60,337 nt of DNA, from contig JAWCKF010000008.1 in NCBI GenBank assembly GCA_038852315.1, positions 1 to 60,337 of the forward strand, read 5' to 3'. This document shows positions 33,857 to 42,540 of this stretch, one piece after another. Under the pieces are notes generated by a model, which saw only the letters and a list, made by a program, of their open reading frames with translations, ran no database searches and was not told the origin of the DNA. How positions within the stretch are numbered: position 1 is the first letter of the stretch; each line of letters starts with the position of its first letter. The position numbers were made by a program, and so were the translations under genes. The stretch comes from COMBO-56-21 sp038852315 (GTDB lineage: Archaea; Thermoplasmatota; Thermoplasmata; UBA10834).

Positions 33857-34319
33857 AGAGGTTGGCAGACTGCTCCGGCAGCGCGGGCTGACCATAGCTG
33901 TCGCCGAATCCTGTACTGGTGGCAAGCTGGGGGACATGCTGACGACGGTTCCGGGCAGCAGCGATTACTTCCTAGGCGGTGTCATATCTTACAGCAACGA
34001 GGCGAAGATGGACCTGCTCGGCGTGCGGATGCGCACGCTCGCGACGAAGGGTGCGGTCAGCGCCGACACGGCTAAGCAGATGGCTGCCGGTGTTAGGAGA
34101 GCGCTGAGGTCCAAGGTGGGCGTGGGGATAACAGGAATAGCAGGCCCGACAGGTGGAACCCCGAGGAAGCCTGTCGGTCTGGTCTACATCGCCGTGAGTT
34201 CGGACCGGGGCGTTTACTGCACCAGGAACCTGTTCAAGGGGACGAGGAAGCAGATCAAGACTCAGGCGGCTATCCGGGCTCTCGAGATGACGAAGCGCTT
34301 CCTGCTGCGCAGACATTGA
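33846..34319 (+). CDS. pncC: CinA C-terminal domain / NMN amidohydrolase (PncC-like)
   Basis: A 157-residue protein covering the whole CinA-C domain. VAESCTGGKLGDMLTTVPGSS holds the catalytic Ser region; GGVISYSNEAK and GITGIAGPTGG complete the signature. The enzyme deamidates NMN to NaMN. AGGAGGGG precedes the GTG start inside the end of nadM, which fixes the start; the frame is open upstream without similarity. The pair NadM-PncC would draw on the same NMN pool. Confidence 0.88.
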   Translation: MLAREVGRLLRQRGLTIAVAESCTGGKLGDMLTTVPGSSDYFLGGVISYSNEAKMDLLGVRMRTLATKGAVSADTAKQMAAGVRRALRSKVGVGITGIAGPTGGTPRKPVGLVYIAVSSDRGVYCTRNLFKGTRKQIKTQAAIRALEMTKRFLLRRH

Positions 34320-34417
34320 AAGTTCTGGCACCAAGGACGCGCATACAGCTCTCACGAAGTGAGAGTCGCCCCAGCAAAAACTTCATTACGCCAGAACTAT
34401 ATCATAAGGTCGCACTC

Positions 34418-35263
34418 ATGTCAGAAGGGGACGTTCTGAGGATCCCCACCGGAGTCGCTGACTTCGACTCGATCATACGAGGCGGGATGCCAGTTGGGTC
34501 GGTCGTGCTGCTCCTCGGCGACGTCGGCGGTGGCGGACTAGAGTTCGCGCTCACATCGGCAGCGAAGATAGGCATAGTGAAAGAGTTCCCCGAAACCAGG
34601 AACTTCATGCTCGGCGATGCTGGCAAAGATGGGCTGCTGCCGGAGAAGATGTGTTATGTAACCTTCTCCCGGTCAAAGGAGGACCTCCTCAGGGAGGTGA
34701 AGATGTCCTTCAACAGGGACTTCTACGAGTCACTCTCGACATCTCTACTCTTCAAGGACTTCTCAAGGGACTACTTCATGCACACGGTCGTTCCGACTAG
34801 CTGGGTCGGCCCCGGGCAGGAGGGTGTGTTCTCGGACACCAAGTCCGACGGCCTCCTTGAGTCGCTCGTCGACTTCCTAGACCAGAACGCCCCGAGGAGC
34901 CTTGTCATCGTGGACTCGCTAACAGACCTCGTCGTCTCAGAGTCAGTGAACTTCCAGGACTTGGTGGCGCTCTTGAAGGGAATCCAGAGGATGGCGAAGC
35001 AGTGGGAATCAGTCTTCTATCTCATACTCACAGACGACATCCTTGACAAGAAGCGCCAGCAGATGATAATCGACAGCGTTGACGGCGTGCTGAAATTCGA
35101 GTGGGCGAAGTTCCACCACACCTCTAAGCGCCAAAGGTACCTGTATGTCGAGAAGTTCATGAGCGTGCTGCCGCACCTCGATCAGGAGAGGATCGCCAGG
35201 TTCGCTACACTCATCACATCACAGAGCGGGTTCGTCGTCATAAACACAGAACGGGTAGGGTGA
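34418..35263 (+). CDS. KaiC/RAD55-like protein with degenerate Walker A
   Basis: A 281-residue RecA-superfamily protein. The KaiC-like opening (RIPTGVADFDSIIRGGMPVGSVV) and a Walker B-like strand ending in VIVDSLTDL are present. The P-loop, however, reads GDVGGGGLE, with no Lys and no Ser/Thr, so ATP binding in the normal way is unlikely. ATG 34418 is chosen because the KaiC fold begins there and AAGGT precedes it; an upstream start at 34316 would add 34 poorly conserved residues. It ends 13 bases before an intact KaiC-like ATPase, suggesting an inactive/active pair. Confidence 0.75.
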   Translation: MSEGDVLRIPTGVADFDSIIRGGMPVGSVVLLLGDVGGGGLEFALTSAAKIGIVKEFPETRNFMLGDAGKDGLLPEKMCYVTFSRSKEDLLREVKMSFNRDFYESLSTSLLFKDFSRDYFMHTVVPTSWVGPGQEGVFSDTKSDGLLESLVDFLDQNAPRSLVIVDSLTDLVVSESVNFQDLVALLKGIQRMAKQWESVFYLILTDDILDKKRQQMIIDSVDGVLKFEWAKFHHTSKRQRYLYVEKFMSVLPHLDQERIARFATLITSQSGFVVINTERVG

Positions 35264-35276
35264 TCGCACGGACGAT

Positions 35277-35972
35277 GTGGAGCGGCTGAAGACAGGCGTG
35301 CCAGGTCTCGACGAGATGCTTCAGGGAGGGCTTCCGAAGAACCACATAGTTGTGGTCATGGGCTCCTTCGGCACGGGCAAGACCACTCTCGGCCTTCAGT
35401 ATCTGGTAGAGGGTCTCAGGAACAACGAGCCGTGCATATTCATATCGCTGGAGGAGGACAAGGACTCGATCTTGCGCAACGCCGCTTCTTTCGGATGGGA
35501 TCTGTCAGGCGCTCTCCAGAGCAAGAAACTCGGGCTGTTCAAGCTCGAACCATCGGACGCAAAGACCACGATCACAAGAATCAAGAGCGAGCTGCCTAAG
35601 TTCGTGAAATCCTTCGGTGCTAAGAGGGTCGTGATTGACTCCGTCTCTCTCCTCAACATGATGTTCTCCGATGAGAACGAGAGAAGGTCTAATCTGTTCA
35701 ATCTGTGTCAGCTCCTGAGAAGCACAGGCGCGACCACGCTCCTGACTGCTGAAGTGAAGGATGAGAACCCGCGGTCCTCGAGGGACGGCCTCGCAGAGTA
35801 CACTGCAGATGGCGTCCTGCTGCTGCAGTCGGACGAGAGCAGGGAGGGCGGAGAGGTACAGCTGACGATAAGGATACTGAAGATGCGGCGAACGGGGCAC
35901 TCAAGGAGGGTCAAGCCGTACTCCATCACAGATAAGGGGATAGTCGTGCATGCGGGCGCGGACGTGTTCTAG
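35277..35972 (+). CDS. KaiC-like RecA-superfamily ATPase
   Basis: A 231-residue single-domain KaiC-like ATPase. It has TGVPGLDEMLQGGLP, Walker A GSFGTGKTT (28-36), the catalytic-Glu strand FISLEED, and Walker B VVIDSVSLL. The C-terminal strand RILKMRRTGHS is typical of KaiC/RadA relatives. The GTG start follows GGTGATC. Such proteins act as signalling or regulatory ATPases in archaea; no partner kinase motif is seen. It is coupled to the degenerate homologue upstream and converges with the aminotransferase gene, overlapping by four bases. Confidence 0.85.
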   Translation: MERLKTGVPGLDEMLQGGLPKNHIVVVMGSFGTGKTTLGLQYLVEGLRNNEPCIFISLEEDKDSILRNAASFGWDLSGALQSKKLGLFKLEPSDAKTTITRIKSELPKFVKSFGAKRVVIDSVSLLNMMFSDENERRSNLFNLCQLLRSTGATTLLTAEVKDENPRSSRDGLAEYTADGVLLLQSDESREGGEVQLTIRILKMRRTGHSRRVKPYSITDKGIVVHAGADVF

Positions 35973-37258
35973 GACTTGCCGCCCAGAGCGCGCTTGACGA
36001 CCTCGTCTATGCCTGTGTCGACAGAGTCTGGTGCGCGGTCCCACTTCGAGAGTATCTCTTGGTTGAGTACCGACCCGAGCCGTCTGAGACCTTCCTCTAT
36101 CAGCTCGTTTGAGGGGTGTGTGAAATTCAGTCTCATCGAGTTCGCGCCATCCCTCGGGTCGGCGAAGAAGGCCTTGCCTGTGACGAATGCCACCCGCTTC
36201 TTGAGCGCCTTCTTCAGCAGATCAGCTGAATCCATCCATGAGGGCAAGGTGACCCATAGGAACATCCCGCCATCGGGCTTGGTCCATTCAACACCGTCAG
36301 GCATGTACTCCTCCATGCCGTTCAGCATGATTTCGAGCTTCTTCGAGTAGATGCCTTTGATCCTCTCTATCTGCTGGTCGATGTGCCCCTGTACGATGTA
36401 TTCGTGAGCGATCCTCTGTCCCAGGACGTTCGCCGACACGTCCGCCGATTGCTTCGCTATGACCATCTTCCTTAGTATGTCCTCGTGCGCGACGGCCCAC
36501 CCTATCCTGAGGCCTGGAGAGAGTATCTTCGAGAAGGTGCTCATGTATATCACCCGCCCTTCGTCGTCGTAGCTCTTAAGAGGCCTCAGGTGCTCGCCCC
36601 TGTACCTGAGCTCGCCGTACGGGTCGTCCTCCAGCACCAAGAAGTCGTACTCGTGGGCGAGTTCGACGACCCTTTTCCTGTTCTTCTCGGGCATCGTGAC
36701 TCCTGCAGGGTTCTGGAAGTTGGGGAGGACATAAACCAGTTTAGGCGTCTTCGCCCTCTTCGCCAGTTTCTTCAGCCGCTCCTCGAAGATGTCCATTCGC
36801 ATATTCTCCTTGTCTATTGGCACCGATTCGAAGATGGGCTGATAGATCGCCCATCCAGTAAGGGCGGTGAGATATGTCGGGGCAGAAATCACGATGACGT
36901 CCTTCGGGTCAATCAGTATCTTCCCAGTGAGGTCGATGACCTGCTGGGAACCGCTGACGACAAGGACGTTGTCCTTCGAGGCATCTATCCGCTTCTTCTT
37001 CATCCTCTCCGCAAGCGATTCACGCAGTGGCATCCAGCCTTCGGTGATACCGTACTGCAGCGCCTGCCCACCGTCTTTCCTGAGGATATCGTCTACTATC
37101 TCCCTGATTATATCAACCGGGAAGGTCTCGGGGTTCGGGAATCCTCCTGCGAAGGAGATCATGTCGGGGACCTGGAGCAGTTTCAAAAGCTCTCGGACCT
37201 CGGAGGCCTTGAGCTCCTTGCTTCGCTCTGAGAAGTGTCGCGAGAAGTTGGTCGCCAT
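35969..37258 (-). CDS. PLP-dependent aminotransferase (class I, Aro8/LysN-like)
   Basis: A 429-residue fold type I aminotransferase. ISFAGGFPNPETFP at the start, QYGITEGWMPLRE, the LPNFQNPAGVT substrate motif, the EDDPYGELRY strand and the PLP lysine in STFSKILSPGLRIGW place it in the 2-aminoadipate/aromatic/branched-chain aminotransferase subgroup. Exact substrate cannot be set from sequence. It converges with the KaiC-like gene. Confidence 0.9.
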   Translation of the reverse strand: MATNFSRHFSERSKELKASEVRELLKLLQVPDMISFAGGFPNPETFPVDIIREIVDDILRKDGGQALQYGITEGWMPLRESLAERMKKKRIDASKDNVLVVSGSQQVIDLTGKILIDPKDVIVISAPTYLTALTGWAIYQPIFESVPIDKENMRMDIFEERLKKLAKRAKTPKLVYVLPNFQNPAGVTMPEKNRKRVVELAHEYDFLVLEDDPYGELRYRGEHLRPLKSYDDEGRVIYMSTFSKILSPGLRIGWAVAHEDILRKMVIAKQSADVSANVLGQRIAHEYIVQGHIDQQIERIKGIYSKKLEIMLNGMEEYMPDGVEWTKPDGGMFLWVTLPSWMDSADLLKKALKKRVAFVTGKAFFADPRDGANSMRLNFTHPSNELIEEGLRRLGSVLNQEILSKWDRAPDSVDTGIDEVVKRALGGKS

Positions 37259-37377
37259 CTCCCGATCCTCTTCCGCAGTGCAGAATAGGCGTCGGGGCGA
37301 CCTTAATGATATCGAGGATACAAGGTTTGCAGCGGTCCTGTTGACGCGGGAGTCAGTAGTTCTCGCGCAACCAAAAC

Positions 37378-37387
37378 CATTATTAAC
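37378..37387 (+). promoter_or_regulatory. TATA-like box of purC
   Basis: CATTATTAAC is centred about 35 bases before the purC ATG, giving a predicted leader of about 10 bases. Confidence 0.5.
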
Positions 37388-37417
37388 GGCGATTGCCTAC
37401 AACGCGCCCGGACCGCC

Positions 37418-38320
37418 ATGAAGCTCATACGCCAGGGAAAGGTGAAGGACGTCTACGAGGTCGACGCCCACACTCTTGAGTTCGTCTTCTCGGACAAGAT
37501 ATCTGTCTTCGACAAAGTCATTCCGTCACTTGTCCCGCACAAGGGTGAGACGCTCTGCAGGTCGAGCGCGTTCTGGTTCCAGGTCGCCAGGTCTTGCGGC
37601 ATGAAAACGCACTTCAAGGAGTTCATACCACCGAACCGTATGCGAGTGGAGAAAGTACGAGTGCTTCCCTACAACAAGATAGACAAGAAGACGACCAATT
37701 ATCTCATACCGCTCGAGGTCATCACGCGATATTACGTCGCGGGCTCACTGTGGGATAGGATTCAGGCGAAGGAGATCAAGCCAGGTAGGCTCGGGTTCAG
37801 CCCGTCGAAGGACGTCAAGTACGGCGACAAGCTGCCGGAGCCATTCATAGAGATGACTACGAAGCTGGAGCATCATGACCGCCTTCTTACCAAGAAGGAG
37901 GCGCTGAAGCTGGCCGGGCTGACCAACAGCGAGTATGATGCCATCGTCGAATCGGTGCTCAAGATAGACGAACGCATAGCAGAAGAGGTGGAGAAGCGCG
38001 ACCTAATCCATGTCGACGGCAAGAAGGAGTACGCTTTCGACGACGAGCGGAACCTCATGATCGTGGATACATTCGGGACCGCCGACGAGGACAGGTGGTG
38101 GGACTGGGCGGAGTACTCCAAGGGCCGCTTCATCGAGCTCAGCAAGGAGAGCGTCAGACAGTACTACCGCCAGATCGGGTACTTCGACAAGCTCATGGAG
38201 GCAAGGAAGATGGGGAGGCCCGAACCCAGGATACCCGCCCTGCCCGAGGCGAAGATTCTGGAGATCTCCGAGCTCTACAAGGAGATGTTCGAGCGCATAA
38301 CCGGCGAGAGCTTCAGGTGA
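37418..38320 (+). CDS. purC: phosphoribosylaminoimidazole-succinocarboxamide synthase
   Basis: A 300-residue SAICAR synthetase, which ligates aspartate to CAIR in purine synthesis. The GKVKDVYEVD nucleotide loop, FSDKISVFDKVIPSLVPHKGE, the RYYVAGSLWD segment and DTFGTADEDRWWD near the C-terminus are characteristic. The gene stands alone with its own promoter; no other purine genes are in the window. Confidence 0.95.
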   Translation: MKLIRQGKVKDVYEVDAHTLEFVFSDKISVFDKVIPSLVPHKGETLCRSSAFWFQVARSCGMKTHFKEFIPPNRMRVEKVRVLPYNKIDKKTTNYLIPLEVITRYYVAGSLWDRIQAKEIKPGRLGFSPSKDVKYGDKLPEPFIEMTTKLEHHDRLLTKKEALKLAGLTNSEYDAIVESVLKIDERIAEEVEKRDLIHVDGKKEYAFDDERNLMIVDTFGTADEDRWWDWAEYSKGRFIELSKESVRQYYRQIGYFDKLMEARKMGRPEPRIPALPEAKILEISELYKEMFERITGESFR

Positions 38321-38366
38321 GGGGTAGGCGGATCTTCCGACGCCACAGTCGGCCAGTTCCGCGGTC

Positions 38367-40031
38367 TCAGCTGCTGGCCGCCGTCATCCCATGTCTGACC
38401 TCTCTTTCGAGCAAGTGGAACGGGAGGTTTCCGTTCTGAGCGACAAGGTCATGGAACTTCTTCTCAGAGAAGTCTGCACGTAGCTCTCTCAGGAGGCTCT
38501 TCTTGAGAGCCATCGTCCTATGTCTTCCAAGAAGATAGCAGATTCCGTAACCGGGCATGCGTGAAAAAGCCTCCACATCGCTCTTGGCCGAGTCCCTGGA
38601 GCAGCCAGTCTCGTTGACGAACATATCCACTATCTCGTCCACTGTGGCCGTGCCGCAGGACAGGCGCACCTCGCTCACCACCCTGCATGCGGTCCACAGG
38701 CAGTAGTCGAGTTGGTTGAAGGCATGTGCGTCTGTGCCCAAGAAGCCCTTCTCGCGCATCATGTTCTCGCAATATGTCGCCCAACCTTCCTGGGATTCGT
38801 AAGGCGGTGACAGGGTCTCGGGCGTATAGATGATGTGCGGTAGCTGGTGCATCCAAGGCCTACTGTTTGAGAGCGCCCCCTGCAAGTGGTGCCCCGGGTA
38901 AGCCTCGTGGACGGCCGTGTTGTCTATTGCGGGCAGGTTCCACGTCCTTCCAAGTTCGCTCGGGTCCCTTACCCTCGATACGAGGTAAACGCTATCCTGG
39001 GACGATTCGAACACTGCCGGGAGATAGGTTGCCGCGGTGGCGGTCGAGTCGAGCAGGAACTCGGGGGTGCTGATGACAATCACGTTGGCATCAAGAGGCA
39101 CAGTCACGATGTCGTTTCTGATCACGAAGTCTCTCGCTCTGGCGACAGCGTCTTTCGTCCTTTCGAGTACATCATCGTCGCTGCGGGGGCGGAGGGATTC
39201 CACCATCCTCCTAGCATCCTCGACCGTACCGCCCCCCGTCATCCTCGAAGCCACTTCAGCCCTCTCTCTCCTGAACTCGGCCATTAGCCGTGAGGCCAGC
39301 GACAGAAGCTCGTCCGGGCCTTCGCCAATGCCGCGGATACGCAGCATTTTCTCGAACTTCTGTCTGCCCATGGCGAATTCCGCGACCGCGGAGTCCAGCA
39401 ACGACCGTAACCATTCTTCATGAACCCGCAACTCCTCCTCTGCGTGCGCCACGCTCTTGCTCATCTGGGCAGCCAGCTGCGCATCCGCCTTCTCAGTCGC
39501 AAGGGCCTCGACAGACCTGAGGAAGTGAGGGAACGCCCTGCAGGATTCGAGCGCCGACCGAGTCCACATCTCTGGAGTCTTCGATCCCTGGAAACGCCTC
39601 CGAAACTCCTCAAGGTATCTGGGCAGCTCCGAAATCCTGCGAGCCAAGTTTCTCAAGCGCGTCTCCAGCGGGGCATACTCGCGGATCAACATGATCAGCA
39701 TTGCAGATCCCGGGTTCTCAAGGGCATCTGGCCGCATCTTCCAAAGAGGGTAGTCTTCGATCGCGAACCTGTACATGTCGCGCGTCAGCCTCAGGACTTC
39801 GAGCGAGACCGTCTGGTCCCTGGAGAGCTCCTCGCTCGACGCTGCCCTCTCTGCCTCAACTGTCCATTCGTCGAGCAGAGCCATGTTGCCCGCCACTCTC
39901 TCGAAGCCACCGTGGGGGAGCAGCCCATCGTACGGATCGTGCATCCCGAAGATGGTCGCGCAGTCCGGGTTCAGCTCCAATAGCCGCCGGAGCATGCGGG
40001 TGCTCAGCGCGTCGAATTCCTCCGATGCCAT
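38367..40031 (-). CDS. DUF885 family zinc metallopeptidase
   Basis: A 554-residue, largely helical protein with the DUF885 zinc motif HEAYPGHH (375-382) and the downstream ESQEGWATYCE segment (412-422) that supplies the third ligand. The architecture resembles M32/M3-type peptidases. No signal peptide is visible, so it is probably cytoplasmic. Substrates of the family are poorly known. It reads convergently towards purC. Confidence 0.85.
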   Translation of the reverse strand: MASEEFDALSTRMLRRLLELNPDCATIFGMHDPYDGLLPHGGFERVAGNMALLDEWTVEAERAASSEELSRDQTVSLEVLRLTRDMYRFAIEDYPLWKMRPDALENPGSAMLIMLIREYAPLETRLRNLARRISELPRYLEEFRRRFQGSKTPEMWTRSALESCRAFPHFLRSVEALATEKADAQLAAQMSKSVAHAEEELRVHEEWLRSLLDSAVAEFAMGRQKFEKMLRIRGIGEGPDELLSLASRLMAEFRRERAEVASRMTGGGTVEDARRMVESLRPRSDDDVLERTKDAVARARDFVIRNDIVTVPLDANVIVISTPEFLLDSTATAATYLPAVFESSQDSVYLVSRVRDPSELGRTWNLPAIDNTAVHEAYPGHHLQGALSNSRPWMHQLPHIIYTPETLSPPYESQEGWATYCENMMREKGFLGTDAHAFNQLDYCLWTACRVVSEVRLSCGTATVDEIVDMFVNETGCSRDSAKSDVEAFSRMPGYGICYLLGRHRTMALKKSLLRELRADFSEKKFHDLVAQNGNLPFHLLEREVRHGMTAASS

Positions 40032-40154
40032 CGGCCCTCAGGCCCGAATACAGGACTCCCTACTAGGCCTTTTCCAGAGTCTTCGCGTCGACGTCTGATG
40101 CGCACGGCGTTGATCCGTGAACGCAGAGACGGGGTTGCCTGTGAGAAGTTAAGT

Positions 40155-40517
40155 ATGACTAAGAAGTTGGGTGTGAGGTCCGGAGAGGTCAGATTGGCAG
40201 GCTATCGCGGGAAGCATAGAGGGCCGAGGCGCGACGACTACAGGAGACCGCAGCCATGTTCGCGGGAGCTGACGGTGATGCTCAATGTGGGCAGGATGTC
40301 ATCCTTCAGATACGACATGAAAGAGGTCTTGAGGCGCCACAAGATCGAGGGCCCGGCCGCATCATCGCTCATGGCCAGCGTGATAGCGAAAGCCTCCAGG
40401 ATCTCCATCGACTCCGCGATCGAGTACATCCGGGAGCAGGAGCGCGCAGGGGCGTGCTCCAGGGCCGCCTCAGAGGAGATGTGCGAGCTACTCGACCGGT
40501 TCTCCAAGGCGAGGTAG
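40155..40517 (+). CDS. small basic protein, unknown
   Basis: A 120-residue protein with a basic N-terminal 45 residues (RYRGKHRGPRRDDYRR-like composition) and a helical C-terminal half that includes IEGPAASSLMASVIAKASR. ATG 40155 is the likely start; an in-frame start at 40098 would add 19 residues. I do not recognise it. Basic plus helical build would suit a nucleic-acid-binding protein, but this is inference. Confidence 0.5.
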   Translation: MTKKLGVRSGEVRLAGYRGKHRGPRRDDYRRPQPCSRELTVMLNVGRMSSFRYDMKEVLRRHKIEGPAASSLMASVIAKASRISIDSAIEYIREQERAGACSRAASEEMCELLDRFSKAR

Positions 40518-40567
40518 AGCGGCGGAGGTGCTCCGGCTATGCGACCTGTCCGCGGTCGTGGCAAAGC

Positions 40568-40576
40568 CTTTAATCG
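40568..40576 (+). promoter_or_regulatory. TATA-like box of the gene at 40604
   Basis: CTTTAATCG is centred about 32 bases before the ATG at 40604, giving a predicted leader of a few bases. Confidence 0.4.
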
Positions 40577-40603
40577 GGGTTCCGCCAACTAGGTTGTCGG
40601 CAG

Positions 40604-41095
40604 ATGGCCATGGAGTTCCACGGCATCGAGGAGTTCATGCGCTACCTGAAGGTCAAGTTCGACGAGAGTGAGCGGAAGCCGGACTGGAGGGCGCTCACTG
40701 GCAGGGATCACGTCAGCGGCGTCAACGACACTTTCATCTTCTCCGAGGCGAAGGTCTATCAGATCAAGTCGGTCGAGGTGTCGCCGGGACAGATGGTGGC
40801 CGTGGCGGCTGAGGTCGGTGACCGCTCCCCGGACATGTTGGAGCTCATGGACAGGGGGGCCAGGGTGCCTCTCAGCGTCGTCTCGAAATCGCCCGACGCG
40901 TACAGCGTGATCATGTTCGGCCTTCAGCAGTATTCTTCCGATGCCGCCGACCTGCTCAGGCGCGAGTACTTCTACTCAAAGCAGGACCGGCTGGACAGCG
41001 ACCTCGAAAGGAGACTGAAGCTGATGCTCGAGAGGCCCGAGTACAGGAGGGGGTACAGGGAGCTCAGAGAGCGCCAGGAGGTTTACTTCGCGTGA
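40604..41095 (+). CDS. hypothetical alpha/beta protein
   Basis: A 163-residue soluble protein with an alternating hydrophobic middle (SVEVSPGQMVAVAAEVGD) and a charged helical C-terminal third rich in Arg, Glu and Tyr. No cysteine motif or membrane segment. I do not recognise the family. It is transcribed from its own promoter and converges with the TrpB2 gene. Confidence 0.6.
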   Translation: MAMEFHGIEEFMRYLKVKFDESERKPDWRALTGRDHVSGVNDTFIFSEAKVYQIKSVEVSPGQMVAVAAEVGDRSPDMLELMDRGARVPLSVVSKSPDAYSVIMFGLQQYSSDAADLLRREYFYSKQDRLDSDLERRLKLMLERPEYRRGYRELRERQEVYFA

Positions 41096-41126
41096 GCTGC
41101 CAGGGGGAGTGTGGCCTGACGCGGGA

Positions 41127-42428
41127 TCAGGTCATCTTGCCGTCCATGTATTGCTGGTAGCCTGCTAGGTCCAGCAGCCCGTGTCCGGAGTAGTTCATGG
41201 CTATGACCCTAGGCTCGTTCTTCTTCTTGGCCTCCAGCGCCAGGTCAATCACCGCCTTGATGGCATGGCTGGTTTCCGGCGCCGGGACGACGCCCTCGGC
41301 CTTCGCGAACAACACGGCGGCGTCGAAGACCTCCTTCTGGGGATACGAGACGGGCTTGACCACCTTCTCCTTGACGAGGAGGCTGACGGTCGGCGCGGCC
41401 CCGTGGTATCTCAGACCGCCGGCGTGTATGGGCGACGGCACGAAGTCGTGGCCGAGCGTGTACATCAGCAACAGGGGCGTCATGCCCGCGGTGTCGCCGA
41501 AGTCGTACTCGTATCTCCCCTTCGTGAGGCTCGGGACCACGCTCGGCTCGACCGCTATGAACTGCGTTTCTGTATTCTTCTTCAGCTTCTCGCCGATGAA
41601 CGGGAAGGTGAAGCCGGCGAAGTTCGAGCCGCCGCCAACGCAGCCGACCAGATAGTCAGGCCGTTCGTCGAGCTTCTTGAACTGCAGCATCGTCTCCTCA
41701 CCGATTATGGTCTGGTGGAGCATGACGTGGTTCAGCACGCTGCCGAGGCTGTACTTCGTCTTCTCGTCCTTGACGGCGGTCTCCAGCGCCTCACTGATGG
41801 CGATCCCCAGCGAGCCCGGATGCTTCGGGTCCTTCTCGAGCATCTTCTTGCCGAACTCCGTCTGCGTGCTTGGAGAGGGGTGTACGGTGGCACCATAGAT
41901 GCGCATCATCTCCCGCCTGTAGGGCTTCTGGTCGTAACTCGCCCTCACCATGAAGACCTCGCACCCGAGCCCGAAGTAGCTGCAGGCGAGGCTCAGTGCC
42001 GTGCCCCACTGGCCGGCGCCAGTCTCCGTCGTCAGCCTCTCGACGCCCTGCTTCATGTTGTAGTACGCCTGCGCGAGGGCTGTGTTGGTCTTGTGGCTTC
42101 CTCCGGGGCTCAGATCCTCGCGCTTGTAGTATATCCTGGCCGGGGTCTTGAGCGCCGCCTCGAGCCTGAGGGCCCTCTGAAGCGGGCTCGGCCTGTTCGC
42201 CATCATGTAGGACTGCAGCACCTCGTCCGGGATGGGGATGTAGTTCTCTGACGACATCTCCTGCCTGATCAGCTCCTTCGGGAATATCGGCTCGAGGTCG
42301 CCTGGCGATACGGGCTTCTTCGTCGCCGGATGAAGGGGCGGCGGCAGGGGTTTCGGAAGGTCGGGCAGTATGTTGTACCATCTCTTCGGCATCTCTTCGA
42401 CTGACAGGTATACCCTGGTAGGCACCAT
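41127..42428 (-). CDS. trpB2: tryptophan synthase beta chain, TrpB2 type
   Basis: A 433-residue PLP enzyme of the TrpB2 subgroup, recognised by the long N-terminal extension with RWYNILPDLP and by YKREDLSPGGSHKTNTA, where K113 binds PLP. ETGAGQWGTAL and CVGGGSNFAGF are the other PLP loops. TrpB2 uses serine and indole, or acts as a stand-alone synthase without TrpA. ATG 42428 is chosen because the TATA-like element GAAATAAATA (minus strand, 42465-42474) would lie on top of the alternative GTG at 42464. No trpA or other trp gene is nearby. Confidence 0.92.
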   Translation of the reverse strand: MVPTRVYLSVEEMPKRWYNILPDLPKPLPPPLHPATKKPVSPGDLEPIFPKELIRQEMSSENYIPIPDEVLQSYMMANRPSPLQRALRLEAALKTPARIYYKREDLSPGGSHKTNTALAQAYYNMKQGVERLTTETGAGQWGTALSLACSYFGLGCEVFMVRASYDQKPYRREMMRIYGATVHPSPSTQTEFGKKMLEKDPKHPGSLGIAISEALETAVKDEKTKYSLGSVLNHVMLHQTIIGEETMLQFKKLDERPDYLVGCVGGGSNFAGFTFPFIGEKLKKNTETQFIAVEPSVVPSLTKGRYEYDFGDTAGMTPLLLMYTLGHDFVPSPIHAGGLRYHGAAPTVSLLVKEKVVKPVSYPQKEVFDAAVLFAKAEGVVPAPETSHAIKAVIDLALEAKKKNEPRVIAMNYSGHGLLDLAGYQQYMDGKMT

Positions 42429-42464
42429 GTGGCTCCCTCTGGACGCCCCCGAAAGAATGTACAC

Positions 42465-42474
42465 TATTTATTTC
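42465..42474 (-). promoter_or_regulatory. TATA-like box of trpB2
   Basis: GAAATAAATA on the minus strand, centred about 42 bases before ATG 42428; it decides that start over GTG 42464. Confidence 0.55.
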
Positions 42475-42540
42475 TTTTGAGCATTGATGTATGCTAATGT
42501 GCATAGGTCGCGCACACGCACCTGAAAACGAGCTCCGGAG

